Source: Acetobacterium woodii (GTDB taxonomy: Bacteria > Bacillota > Clostridia > Eubacteriales > Eubacteriaceae). Taken from it: 64,000 nucleotides of DNA. This document shows, piece after piece, positions 17,604 to 26,432 of this stretch. Position numbers and translations under genes: made by a program. The notes beneath the pieces were generated by a model. It was not told the DNA's origin, did not search any database, and saw only the letters and a list, made by a program, of their open reading frames with translations. The DNA is taken from assembly GCA_016213825.1 (NCBI GenBank), contig JACQZP010000027.1:186001-250000 (forward strand), written 5' to 3'. Within the stretch, counting starts at the first letter, position 1, and the number at the start of each line of letters is the position of its first letter.

Positions 17604-18054
17604 TAACCATCTCTATAGCCCGTTTGTAGCGGCGACTCGTAACGTGTTTCAACTGATGCTGGACCTTTCGGATGTTTCAGATCGATCCGTGGAAAACTTT
17701 GAGTGCGATAATGAACTCAACATTTCAATTGGTGTCATTGGTGATCTTACCGGAGAAGTGATCTACCGATTTCCCGATGCGACTTCCCTTAACATGGTGA
17801 AAATTATGAGTAATATGGAAATGGATGTTGTGGACGACTTCGTAACCTCAGCGATTTCAGAAATTGCAAATATTATCAGCGGCAACGCGCTTACAATATT
17901 ATCCGAGGGTGATTTGACTTGTGACATCCTTCCGCCGGCGTTGGTCGTTCATGACGATAACAAGGAATATGCGATGCGTACGAACTGTTGCATTTCGACA
18001 TCAGAAGGTGATGTTTGCCTGGAAATCTGCTTGAATCCTACCATCGTAAACTAG
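17596..18054 (+). CDS. cheX: CheX-family chemotaxis phosphatase
   Basis: A 152-residue protein. The ATG at 17596 has AAAGGAG upstream and overlaps the hemerythrin gene. The fold is CheX/CheC-like, with the phosphatase helix 'SEIANIISGN' carrying the Glu and Asn that remove phosphate from CheY-P. No other chemotaxis gene is in the window. Its coupling to hemerythrin suggests that oxygen contact tunes motility, or that this CheX acts on a different receiver protein. Confidence 0.88.
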   Translation: MTDNHLYSPFVAATRNVFQLMLDLSDVSDRSVENFECDNELNISIGVIGDLTGEVIYRFPDATSLNMVKIMSNMEMDVVDDFVTSAISEIANIISGNALTILSEGDLTCDILPPALVVHDDNKEYAMRTNCCISTSEGDVCLEICLNPTIVN

Positions 18055-18153
18055 TCGCGCTCGCCAATAGCGTCAATCGATTATTAAATTTTTCAAAACT
18101 ATGAGAGTTTCAAATTTGACATTGATCAGACGAAGGAGTATATTTAACTCATG

Positions 18154-18200
18154 TTTTTCAGGCGGCTGTTAATGCAAGCCTTCATTTAAATGCCTGAAAA
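18154..18200 (+). other. Inverted repeat in the leader of the MutS-like gene
   Basis: TTTTTCAGGC (18154-18163) pairs with GCCTGAAAA (18192-18200) across 28 bases, ending ten bases before the ribosome site GAGGAG-like element of the 18213 gene. It lies between cheX and that gene. It could be an operator or an RNA hairpin affecting translation. It has no clear T-tract, so it is not a normal terminator. Confidence 0.45.
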
Positions 18201-18212
18201 TTGAGGAGTTCA

Positions 18213-19889
18213 ATGGAAATATTGTTTTTGATAATGATTGGCATCGCGGCGATGATCGTCTTTAGTCTTATCTCCAGCAGAAGAGCCAGAATGCTCTTTC
18301 GGCAACGCTTAATGAATGAATTTGGAACAGCACCAACCCGCTTTAATCCCGATATTTGGGGCAGTGTGTCTGATTATTGGGATCGAAAACTTAAATACGA
18401 AAAGATTGATGTCGCCATCGATGAATTGACTTGGAGCGATTTGGATATGGACGAGGTCTTTAAACGCCTGGACACCTGTTTGACCTCGGTTGGTGATGAG
18501 GTCTTATATGCCACCCTGCACGAGCCAAGGTGGGATGATGAATTATTAAAAGAACGCGAACAATGGATCAATTTCTTCTCGGAGAATCCCAAAGAACGTC
18601 TGGAAATTCAAATGATTCTGTCAAAATTGGGTAAGTCAAGCTACAATGATGTTTCAGCCCTTATCTTCGAAAGTGAGCTAAAGGCCCTAAAAAATCCCGA
18701 AATCTATACAATTCTGGCTATTATTCCTTTTCTTAGCATAGGGATCTGTCTGTTTAATCTGTCAATCGGCCTGATAAGTGTGGTCCTTTCAGTTATTGTT
18801 AATGGGGTCATCTATTATTATTTTAAGAAAGAAATCGCCAAGAACTTATTGACGATTCATTATTTATCGGCCATTCTGCGATGCTGCAATAGCCTTTTGG
18901 GATATCAAAAGACCGACGGTCTAAGTGCTTTAATTGCAGAAATTCAACAAGATAATCTCCCATTTAAAGCCCTTGCCGGTAAACTCTCCGGTGTCATGAT
19001 GGGCGGGACCTCGGATCTTGATATCCTTCTGGATTACCTGAAAATCATCACCCTCTACGACTTCAGAACCTATAACAAAGCCATAGCGCTGGTTTCAAAA
19101 AATAAAGCGGCCTTTCATCGCATTTATCAGAACATTGGGGAGCTGGATCTGTCAATTGCATTGGCATCATTTAGAAAAAGTCTTCCATGGACCGTTAACC
19201 CAACCTTCACCGAAGCATTTACAGTGGTTGCCACTGATTTATATCATCCCTTATTGCACGCACCCATCGCAAATGATATTGAATTGGGGAAAAATAGCCT
19301 GATTACCGGGTCTAATGCGTCTGGAAAATCGACGTTTGTAAAGGCTTTGGCAATTAACAGTATTTTTGCTCAGACCATTTACACTTGCACCGCCAGCAGT
19401 TTTTCGCTGGCCCACTGTTTGCCGGTTACCTCAATGGCGGTGAAGGATGATATTTTAGCGGGAGACAGTTATTTTATGGCTGAAATTAAATCGCTGAAAC
19501 GAACCCTGGATAAGGTGAATAGCTATCCCTGTCTCTGTTTTATTGATGAAATTTTAAAAGGCACCAATACCATTGAGCGAATCGCCGCTTCAGCGGCAAT
19601 TCTTGACTATTTAGATCAGCAGAATTGTCTTTGTTTGATTGCCACCCACGACATTGAACTCACCAATATTTTGGCAAATACCTATGATAATTATCACTTT
19701 CAGGAGACGATTACGGATGAAACCATTTGGTTTGATTATAAATTACACACCGGCCCAGCCCGGACTAAAAATGCCATTGCGCTGTTAAACTATTTAGAAT
19801 TTGACCAAGAGATCGTTGCAAATGCCAATGCTCTGGTCGATAGTTTTGCAGCAACCGAAAAATGGCCGATACTTTCCTCGATATCCTAA
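18213..19889 (+). CDS. Membrane-anchored MutS-family ATPase
   Basis: A 558-residue protein; ATG 18213 has GAGGAG at 18203-18208. There is one N-terminal TM helix (about 3-24) and a pair of TM helices near 168-210. A MutS lever-like helical region follows, then a MutS_V ATPase domain with Walker A GSNASGKST at 366-374 and Walker B 'CFIDEILKGTN' near 441. It lacks the mismatch-binding MutS_I domain and the Smr nuclease, so it is not MutS or MutS2. Such 'MutS-related' membrane proteins are found in many Firmicutes and Bacteroidota; their role is unknown. Confidence 0.85.
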   Translation: MEILFLIMIGIAAMIVFSLISSRRARMLFRQRLMNEFGTAPTRFNPDIWGSVSDYWDRKLKYEKIDVAIDELTWSDLDMDEVFKRLDTCLTSVGDEVLYATLHEPRWDDELLKEREQWINFFSENPKERLEIQMILSKLGKSSYNDVSALIFESELKALKNPEIYTILAIIPFLSIGICLFNLSIGLISVVLSVIVNGVIYYYFKKEIAKNLLTIHYLSAILRCCNSLLGYQKTDGLSALIAEIQQDNLPFKALAGKLSGVMMGGTSDLDILLDYLKIITLYDFRTYNKAIALVSKNKAAFHRIYQNIGELDLSIALASFRKSLPWTVNPTFTEAFTVVATDLYHPLLHAPIANDIELGKNSLITGSNASGKSTFVKALAINSIFAQTIYTCTASSFSLAHCLPVTSMAVKDDILAGDSYFMAEIKSLKRTLDKVNSYPCLCFIDEILKGTNTIERIAASAAILDYLDQQNCLCLIATHDIELTNILANTYDNYHFQETITDETIWFDYKLHTGPARTKNAIALLNYLEFDQEIVANANALVDSFAATEKWPILSSIS

Positions 19890-19959
19890 TTAAAATTTCG
19901 AATCAGGGATATCCAATCATTTAAACTAATAAAGAAAATGTCGAAACTGGAGGACTGAG

Positions 19960-20319
19960 ATGCATGATCTATTGCTAATAAGCGGCGCCGTGATGATTAT
20001 CTGTTACTTGATTATTTTATCAAGAACAACAAAAAACATTGAACGATCAGTCAGGTTATCAAATGCTTTCGTGGCGTCGGCCTGTTTTTTAATTTGCTTT
20101 TCATACTCAAACTATGCAAATTCCATTGAACTGCCCTGGTCGCAGATTAATTTAAGTGCCTTATTTTTTGATTTTGGTTTAGTCGCCTTCTTAGTTGGTC
20201 TTTATATTATGTTTATCCAGTTGCTTAAAGATCCGATGTTTAAGTATTCGCCATATGTTGCAATAATCGGATTGAGTTTACTGACGATGTATGCTAATTT
20301 AGCCATGCCGATCGGCTGA
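19960..20319 (+). CDS. Small multi-pass membrane protein, function unknown
   Basis: A 119-residue hydrophobic protein with about four TM segments (near 3-20, 37-52, 64-86, 95-114). GGAGGA lies about seven bases before the ATG. I do not recognise a family. It sits just upstream of a membrane LuxR regulator with a similar TM character and may be its partner. Confidence 0.7.
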   Translation: MHDLLLISGAVMIICYLIILSRTTKNIERSVRLSNAFVASACFLICFSYSNYANSIELPWSQINLSALFFDFGLVAFLVGLYIMFIQLLKDPMFKYSPYVAIIGLSLLTMYANLAMPIG

Positions 20320-20432
20320 CGGAGATGTTTTTTCCGAAAGACGGACAACCGCAAACAGCCCAAAATACAACCATTGTAAATCAAGCATGAGATCGGTGGC
20401 AGATTGGTCGATTAAGGAGACAGGCAATATTG

Positions 20433-21395
20433 ATGAAGCATTTTTTAATACTATTTTATTTTATTGTGTTCACCATCGGGTTTTCACTCATTATCCTGGG
20501 ACTATTCATATGGCTTAAAAATAAGCAGGAAACACTCAAATATTTTATAATGTCGGCATTTGCGCTGACCTTAATACTTTTTGAGCAAATGGTGACAGCC
20601 TATAATATTGCAAATATGATTGAGAGCAATCCCCTTGATATTGTTATCAGATACATATCGACCATCGGCTGTGGGCTGATGATCTATGCGCTAACCAGGC
20701 TGATCTGGTTAATAAGAGGCGCAATCAATACTAAGAAAAAAGAGTGGGGTTTAATCCTGTTTTCATTGATGCCCCTCATCATGATGACCCTTTACTACGT
20801 GACGGACAATTTAGTGATGGTCAGAGTGGCGGGCTTTCTATTTTTTGGAACCGTGCTCTACAATACCATCATTTTAATTGGGAACATTGAAAAAATTGAA
20901 GATCTTATTTTAAAGTCAGCCATCAAGAAATTTTTAGTCATATCGCTGCTGATGTTTCCAATCTTGTTTTTTGATACGTTTGTGGAAAAACTACCAAAGA
21001 TCGGGGAAGATTTTCCGTTTGGACTGCTTTCAGTATTTGTATTTTATTTGATTTTTTGTGGTATCAGTATCTATTATCTGATCAAGAATTATCATGTTTT
21101 ACTCAATCAACCGACTGGACCGATAAATACCGGGGATGAAAATTCCGAAGTGGACCCGAATAAAAGCAGCGATTTAAATAACAACAATGAAAAACTGTTT
21201 GAAAACTATAGAATTACGCCTCGGGAAAAGGAAATAATTGATCTATTGATAAATGGTTACAGCTATAATCGAATTTGCGATGAGCTTGTGATCGCGCTTC
21301 CAACTGTTAAAACCCATGCCCATAATATTTATAAAAAACTGGGAATCCGAAATAAGATCGAATTAATCAATCTAGTCAGAGAAAAAAACAATTAA
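20433..21395 (+). CDS. Membrane-bound LuxR-type transcriptional regulator
   Basis: About 320 residues. Seven TM helices occupy roughly residues 1-225, then a polar Asn-rich linker (about 230-258) leads to a C-terminal LuxR/FixJ helix-turn-helix ('LTPREKEI'-like 'ITPREKEIIDLL', 'ALPTVKTHAHNIYKKLGIRNKIEL'). AAGGAG at 20414-20419 could use TTG 20430 or ATG 20433. A DNA-binding domain tethered to a polytopic sensor is a known one-component layout (Eubacteriaceae have many). The likely targets are the neighbours 19960 or 21556. Confidence 0.85.
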   Translation: MKHFLILFYFIVFTIGFSLIILGLFIWLKNKQETLKYFIMSAFALTLILFEQMVTAYNIANMIESNPLDIVIRYISTIGCGLMIYALTRLIWLIRGAINTKKKEWGLILFSLMPLIMMTLYYVTDNLVMVRVAGFLFFGTVLYNTIILIGNIEKIEDLILKSAIKKFLVISLLMFPILFFDTFVEKLPKIGEDFPFGLLSVFVFYLIFCGISIYYLIKNYHVLLNQPTGPINTGDENSEVDPNKSSDLNNNNEKLFENYRITPREKEIIDLLINGYSYNRICDELVIALPTVKTHAHNIYKKLGIRNKIELINLVREKNN

Positions 21396-21400
21396 TCCAA

Positions 21401-21430
21401 AGCAGTGTGAGAATTCATGCTGTTTTTTTT
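21401..21430 (+). terminator. Probable intrinsic terminator
   Basis: A short stem (AGCA 21401-21404 with TGCT 21418-21421, inner TGA/TCA pairs) is followed by eight T. It lies eight bases after the LuxR gene stop. The stem is weak but the T-run is good. Confidence 0.5.
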
Positions 21431-21555
21431 GTTTTTTGAATAAATCATACAAAAGTATGAGACACTTTCGGTTAAATCAACCGATTTCCTGATCGTTTAT
21501 GGACGCAAGTAACGATAAAATGAGGCGGAAATAAACAAACCAGGAGGATCAATAA

Positions 21556-21954
21556 GTGAAGAAAAAAAGAATAATGGTGATTGTGGCTATTTCAGTGATT
21601 CTGGCAGCAGTATTAACAACATTCCTATTTGTTGTGGTTATCCCGGAACGGAATAACGAAGCGATCCGGCAAATGGAAATCCACAATGTCGATTTCAGTA
21701 AACTGGAAGATGGAATCTATCCGGGGGAATACGCATATGGGCATTACACCTATCACGTAGAGGTAACGATTAAAGATCAAAGAATTGCAAATATTGATGT
21801 TTATCATGGCCGGGACAGTAAACAGGCAAAAGCAGCAGAAGGGGTAATTAATGAAATTATTGCAGAACAAAAAATTAATGTCGATGCAATATCAGGCGCA
21901 ACCACAACAAGTAAAGCGATCCTGAAAGCGGTCGAGCTGGCCCTCATTAAATAA
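21556..21954 (+). CDS. Membrane-anchored FMN-binding domain protein
   Basis: A 132-residue protein starting at GTG 21556, with AGGAGG at 21542-21547. There is one N-terminal TM helix (about 5-28), then an FMN_bind domain with 'DGIYPGEY' and the flavinylation site 'SGATTTSKA', where the Thr takes covalent FMN from an ApbE transferase. Similar small proteins are extracellular or membrane electron carriers (RnfG/NqrC-like domain). No ApbE is in the window. It would act at the outer membrane face in redox transfer; the donor is unknown. Confidence 0.88.
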   Translation: MKKKRIMVIVAISVILAAVLTTFLFVVVIPERNNEAIRQMEIHNVDFSKLEDGIYPGEYAYGHYTYHVEVTIKDQRIANIDVYHGRDSKQAKAAEGVINEIIAEQKINVDAISGATTTSKAILKAVELALIK

Positions 21955-22041
21955 GAAGCGATCTAAAAAACCACTTGGACGTTAGCGATAACCGTGATAT
22001 CAATCATCCTGATGGAAAGAGTTAAAGAAAAAAAGGCTTCT

Positions 22042-22803
22042 TTAGTTAAGCTTAAAAAAGTTCTCGGCTCTTTCCACCCATTCTTCGGGATGATAAGCAC
22101 TGATTTCGGAATGGCGGTAACCCGGCAATTCGATTAACTGACATTTTTTAACAGCTTTTTGGAATAACGCTCCAGACTGTTTGATACACTTCATTTCCTT
22201 ACCGCCGTACCAGTAAATCAGATCGGCCTGGCTGTCTCTCAAGCTGTTTTTTAGTTCATATTGATAATAGGTTTCAAAAACCTGATTCATTGTTTCAACT
22301 TTTACAGCCGGAATATCCCTTAAATACAATGCGGCAATTTCATCAGGTAAATGCATTGCTTTAGGCATCATTTTTAATGCCCATTGATTGAATTTTTTTG
22401 AAAAGAGCAGTTTGCCTAAAAATTTATAGACAAAGCGGCTGTATTTCAAAAGGAAGGGCTGGGGAATACAGAGGCCACTTTCGATAATCGCTTTTTCAGC
22501 AAGGTTCGTTCTTTTTGATAAGAGCTCAATGGCAATCTGTCCGCCTAAAGAAACCCCACTGAGGGCAAAAAGTTTACCCCCACAGTGGTCATCAATATAA
22601 GCAAGTAACTGCTCAGCAATTTGTTCAGTAGAGGTATAAGGGACGTCGGCTTCTTCACCGTGTCCGTCGATTACCGGTAAGATCACATGGTATTGATGCT
22701 GCAATAAGCGGGCTTCTCGTAAATAAAGCCAATAGGACCAACCGGCACCGTGAATCAGCATGATCGCGGGTGAGTTTTTATCGCCATATTCATAGTACTT
22801 CAT
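22042..22803 (-). CDS. Alpha/beta hydrolase
   Basis: A 253-residue hydrolase. 'LIHGAGWSYW' gives the oxyanion-hole block near residue 18, the nucleophile Ser is in 'SGVSLGGQIAIELL' near 84, and a late His in 'PGYRHSEISAYHPEEW' completes the triad. AAAGGAG precedes the ATG. It overlaps the upstream TetR gene by four bases, so the two form a regulator-enzyme pair. The substrate is unknown; the small size fits esterase or C-C hydrolase types. TetR control suggests a xenobiotic or lipid-like inducer. Confidence 0.88.
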   Translation of the reverse strand: MKYYEYGDKNSPAIMLIHGAGWSYWLYLREARLLQHQYHVILPVIDGHGEEADVPYTSTEQIAEQLLAYIDDHCGGKLFALSGVSLGGQIAIELLSKRTNLAEKAIIESGLCIPQPFLLKYSRFVYKFLGKLLFSKKFNQWALKMMPKAMHLPDEIAALYLRDIPAVKVETMNQVFETYYQYELKNSLRDSQADLIYWYGGKEMKCIKQSGALFQKAVKKCQLIELPGYRHSEISAYHPEEWVERAENFFKLN

Positions 22804-23408
22804 AATGGTTGCTCCTTTCTTGGTCTTTCAAATAGTTCATCTAACATATTTTCGATCATCGCAAGAATCATTTTCTCAATTCCGGATTCCACCAAGATAT
22901 CTTTATTTTGGATGGTGAGATTCATAATCTGAATCCAGTTAATCACGGTGTCCAGATCATAATGCTCTTTTAGTTTATTCGCGTTGAGTAAAGTTCGCTC
23001 CATTTCCTTTTTTAAATCGGTCATTTTATGAAAACAATCGCTGGGAAGTCTGGTGTATAATAGCTGAAGATCTTCTCTGGTTATAAAACGATAGACATTG
23101 TTTTCAGCTTTCAAAAACATATGATAGTATAATTCCCGCAAATCATCTCGTTCAAAATATCCCTTTGCTTGAATGATTTCTTCAAGTTTAAGATTCGTGC
23201 TTTGTTGGTAGGCGTCAGCAAGTTCATAAACCAGCATTTCTTTTGAGATGAAAAAATTATAGAAGGTACCTTGGGCAATGCCGACTCTTTTGGTAAGCGC
23301 TTGAATACTCATTTTTTTAAAACCATTCTGTTTGATCAGTTCTAAACCAACGATCATCAGTTGACTTCTTATTTCTTGTCGTTTTTCGTTTGAATAAATT
23401 TTTGGCAT
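22800..23408 (-). CDS. TetR-family repressor
   Basis: A 202-residue regulator with an N-terminal TetR helix-turn-helix ('KKMSIQALTKRVGIAQGTFYNFF', about 30-52) and a variable helical ligand domain. It is the first gene of the pair with the alpha/beta hydrolase. A 14-bp perfect inverted repeat lies between its promoter and its start (23422-23458), so it very likely represses itself and the hydrolase. Confidence 0.92.
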   Translation of the reverse strand: MPKIYSNEKRQEIRSQLMIVGLELIKQNGFKKMSIQALTKRVGIAQGTFYNFFISKEMLVYELADAYQQSTNLKLEEIIQAKGYFERDDLRELYYHMFLKAENNVYRFITREDLQLLYTRLPSDCFHKMTDLKKEMERTLLNANKLKEHYDLDTVINWIQIMNLTIQNKDILVESGIEKMILAMIENMLDELFERPRKEQPL

Positions 23409-23421
23409 GCAGCTACCTCCA

Positions 23422-23488
23422 AATAATATGAATATATTTATTAAATATTCATATTATTCAGTATAGTCCAGAAGTTTCCTTTTGTCAA
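23422..23488 (-). promoter_or_regulatory. TetR operon promoter and 14-bp inverted-repeat operator
   Basis: On the minus strand TTGACA (23483-23488), a 17-bp spacer and TATACT (23460-23465) form a near-consensus promoter. Just downstream, AATAATATGAATAT (23422-23435) pairs perfectly with its complement at 23445-23458 around a 9-base centre. This covers the first transcribed bases, as expected for a TetR block site. Confidence 0.85.
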
Positions 23489-23516
23489 GTCAGCTGATTG
23501 ACCGACTTTGAGCCAA

Positions 23517-24785
23517 TTATGCCACGACCTGAGATTGCCGGGAAGCGGTATCACTAGGGGTTCTAAATTCTATCTGCTCTGAAACCTTAAAATCGAGATC
23601 ACTTTCATTCAGAACGTGGATAAACGCATTTATGTACTTCTCGGTTTCAAAACTCTGTAAAAAATCAATCGTGATGTTTTCCCCTACTGACAGCATGTTT
23701 AGAACCAGTCCGGTTGTTCCGCTGCTGTACATATGCATGGAGTCGATATGCTGTTCGCATTCGCCCAGTTGGGACTGTCCCATATAACTGATAATAAAAG
23801 TATTTAAGCTGATATTATTAAAAAAAGACATCATTTTCTGCTTGGCTTCATAAGACGGCAGTTCATCTAATTTATCACTCAAATACACCATGCTGTTGGC
23901 GCTTGTTTTTACAACATTGGGCTGTTTTTGTTCATTGAGCATTTTTCGGTAGGCAATTGCCTGATCTTTGAATGTCAGCTTTTCCAAATCAACCGAATAG
24001 GGCAGATAGAGACTATTAACGCAGTTTTTATAGGTATGATCCAGATTTAGCTCGGGTCGCATATTGCTGGCGAGATTACATAAGATTGGTTTATCCGCAT
24101 CCGGATAAATGTTTTTAATCGCTTGTGAAGTGAGCAATGCCATGGCAATTGACGGGGTGGCATTATTTTCTTTGGCAAACTTGATAAAATTTGACTGGTT
24201 GATGTTCACTTCATAACGATAATATGTTTTTTCATCACTCTGGTTTATGGCATCAGGTAAAGCATAGCCATCTTTATTTATCACAGGCAGGTCGGCATCA
24301 AGGACATCAAATTTTCCATCGCCTAAAGGTTCTTTTGTTTCGTCCGGCAAAAGCGGTTCGCCAGCCAGTTTTATCAACGGGGCGTTAAATTTGGTTTGAT
24401 ATTTGTAGGTGCAGTAATAATAAAGTAAGGTTTCCACAAACGGCTTGATTCCCTGGCCGTCACAAAGCCCATGATGAAAGGCAACGCAGATATGCTGATC
24501 CTGATAAGTCACATCAATTAAATGATAGTTAATTTCAGCGCTTCCCAAAGAATGTAGTTCTGATGGTTTGTCCAAAACAAAGGGCATCGGATTTTCAATC
24601 AGATAAAAATCACCATTCTGTTCAATCATTTTTTGCGATAGGTAGGGATATCGCTGGATTGCTTTAGCCAGAGCCTTTTTTAAAGAGTCACCACAAATCG
24701 TTTCTTTCATATGGGTATCAATCACGGTACTGTGAAGTCCCTTTTCGCGGTATAAGAAGGCCTGACCTGAACGTATTTTTTCCAT
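23517..24785 (-). CDS. Condensation-domain-like acyltransferase
   Basis: A 422-residue protein of the chloramphenicol-acetyltransferase/condensation superfamily. The catalytic motif HHxxxDG is seen as HHGLCDG in 'VAFHHGLCDGQG' near residue 110. The C-terminal half has 'NMLSVGENITIDFLQSF', similar to the second CAT-like lobe. There is no peptide-synthetase neighbour, so a free-standing acyl- or acetyltransferase acting on a lipid, alcohol or sugar is likely. A distant paralogue is at 33250. Its promoter carries the triple TTAACN boxes (24873-24900) shared with glycosyltransferase, membrane-protein and SDR genes, which points to an envelope role. Confidence 0.82.
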   Translation of the reverse strand: MEKIRSGQAFLYREKGLHSTVIDTHMKETICGDSLKKALAKAIQRYPYLSQKMIEQNGDFYLIENPMPFVLDKPSELHSLGSAEINYHLIDVTYQDQHICVAFHHGLCDGQGIKPFVETLLYYYCTYKYQTKFNAPLIKLAGEPLLPDETKEPLGDGKFDVLDADLPVINKDGYALPDAINQSDEKTYYRYEVNINQSNFIKFAKENNATPSIAMALLTSQAIKNIYPDADKPILCNLASNMRPELNLDHTYKNCVNSLYLPYSVDLEKLTFKDQAIAYRKMLNEQKQPNVVKTSANSMVYLSDKLDELPSYEAKQKMMSFFNNISLNTFIISYMGQSQLGECEQHIDSMHMYSSGTTGLVLNMLSVGENITIDFLQSFETEKYINAFIHVLNESDLDFKVSEQIEFRTPSDTASRQSQVVA

Positions 24786-24847
24786 TTTATTTTCCTCGCT
24801 TTTCGATAATTATTTTTGTTTTTAATTTTGAATTGGTTGATATCTGT

Positions 24848-24900
24848 ATAATAGACTAAAAATGTTTAAGCACGTTAATGTTCCGTTAAAGATTTGTTAA
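24848..24900 (-). promoter_or_regulatory. Triple TTAAC-box promoter (site A)
   Basis: On the minus strand, TTAACA (24895-24900), TTAACG (24884-24889) and TTAACG (24873-24878) recur every 11 bp. The -10 TATTAT (24848-24853) begins exactly 25 bp after the start of the last box. There is no -35, so activation by a protein bound to the boxes is expected. The layout matches the PhoP/PhoB class of response-regulator sites. Confidence 0.82.
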
Positions 24901-25015
24901 AGTGCGGATTTTTTTAAAAATCTGATTAAAAAAGCAAAGATTAAAACAAATCGGATTGACGAAAGCATACAATTCCGATATGTTAGTTATAAAAATAATT
25001 GAAATGAGGGACAGA

Positions 25016-26212
25016 ATGAGTAGAGAAAACTATGCAGTGTTTTCGACTGCAAAGATCGGGAACCTTGATCTAAAAAACAGGCTGATCCGATCAGCAACCT
25101 GTGAATACAAGATGGCTGAAGATGGATCGGTAACGGAGATCGTCCTTGATATTTACCGGAAGCTGGCAAACGGGGGCGTTGGGATGATTATCACCGGACT
25201 GATGGCCGTTACCCAAGGTGGAAAGGGCGTATCTGGCCAGGCCTGTATTGACGATGATCGATTTATTACTCAAATAGCAAAAATTGCTGAGGCTGTCCAT
25301 GACCAGGACAATAATTGCGCTGTCATCGCTCAGTTGTGTCATTCCGGGCGTCAACTCACCCACGAGAACACAACCGCAGATTGTGTGGGTCCAACCGCAA
25401 TGCCATCACCGTTGCTTGAGAAAAAGGCCAGGGAACTGTCCGGTGATGAAGTTGAGACAATTATCACAGCCTTTGTCAATGGCATCATCAGAGCAGAAAA
25501 GGCTGGTTTTGATGGTGCTCAGTTGCATGGGGCACATGGTTATTTGTTGAGCTCCTTTCTTTCACCCTACACCAATCAGCGTAGGGATTGCTTTGGCGGA
25601 TCAACCCAAAACCGGGTACAGATAATCAAAGCGATCGTAGAAAGAGCCAGAAAGGCAGTTGGCGATTTCCCGATTTTAATCAAGGTAAATTGTGATGATC
25701 ACGTTGTCGGCGGAATTACGAAGGCGTCTTTCCCCGAATTGATAAGTGAGCTTTCAGCTACTGGCGTTGACGCCATCGAGATAAGCGGCGGAATCTGGGA
25801 TTGTCTGGTGCGTTCTGAGGAGGAGCTTGGTTTTGTCCCGGTACCGATTCCAGAATCCCGGACGCAACTAGATAAACCAGAAAAACAATCTTACTATTAC
25901 AGTTATGTTAATAAATTAAACCCATCGGTGCCGCTCATTCTGGTTGGCGGGAACCGTAATATTGAAGCGCTGGAGACGATTATTCAGGAACAAAAAGTGG
26001 ATTTTATTTCCATGTCCCGTCCCCTGATTGCTGAGCCTGGCTTGCCAGAGCGATGGCTTCAGAGCGTAGGTAGTGATAAGGCAAACTGTGTATCGTGTAA
26101 TGCTTGCCTGCTCTATAAGGATGCGTTTGGCTGTGCATTGAAGCGGTTAAAATTTAATCGCAAAGAGTTTGAGGCTGGATATGCAGGGGGCTGGAAGGCT
26201 GTTTTCAAGTAA
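25016..26212 (+). CDS. Old-yellow-enzyme-type NADH:flavin oxidoreductase with C-terminal Cys cluster
   Basis: A 398-residue TIM-barrel flavoprotein. Start 25016 (MSRENY) with GAGGG just upstream is chosen over 24956. OYE blocks are 'HGAHGYLLSSFLSPYTNQR' and 'GGNRNIE' with a final 'SMSRPLIAEP'. After it, Cys358, Cys361, Cys364 and Cys373 match the [4Fe-4S] site of dienoyl-CoA/enoate reductases, but the FAD/NAD domain normally following is absent. It needs an outside electron donor. Clostridial single-module versions reduce enoates or similar double bonds. It is monocistronic, with a strong terminator. Confidence 0.88.
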   Translation: MSRENYAVFSTAKIGNLDLKNRLIRSATCEYKMAEDGSVTEIVLDIYRKLANGGVGMIITGLMAVTQGGKGVSGQACIDDDRFITQIAKIAEAVHDQDNNCAVIAQLCHSGRQLTHENTTADCVGPTAMPSPLLEKKARELSGDEVETIITAFVNGIIRAEKAGFDGAQLHGAHGYLLSSFLSPYTNQRRDCFGGSTQNRVQIIKAIVERARKAVGDFPILIKVNCDDHVVGGITKASFPELISELSATGVDAIEISGGIWDCLVRSEEELGFVPVPIPESRTQLDKPEKQSYYYSYVNKLNPSVPLILVGGNRNIEALETIIQEQKVDFISMSRPLIAEPGLPERWLQSVGSDKANCVSCNACLLYKDAFGCALKRLKFNRKEFEAGYAGGWKAVFK

Positions 26213-26226
26213 GGAATCCTTGAAAA

Positions 26227-26269
26227 AACAACACGCTAAAAATCAAAATTTTTAGCGTGTTGTTTTTTT
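26227..26269 (+). terminator. Strong intrinsic terminator
   Basis: A perfect 17-bp stem (26227-26243 with 26248-26264), a 4-base loop and a T7 tail follow 15 bases after the OYE stop. Confidence 0.93.
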
Positions 26270-26432
26270 CGTACAGGTTTGTTGGGTATTAATATTCTCG
26301 ATTTAAATCCTTAATAATTATGAAAATGCTCTGCGATATCGTCAAATAAGGCAGTCATTTATGATATAATTTAAACGAACAGATAACAACGAGAGATAAC
26401 TAAACAAAATTAAGGAGTAAAGCTAAAAAGAA

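Noticed and set aside
18151-18189. Twelve-codon possible leader peptide before the MutS-like gene
   Set aside because: AAGGAG lies 12 bases away, there are no regulatory codons, and it overlaps the inverted repeat; not convincing.
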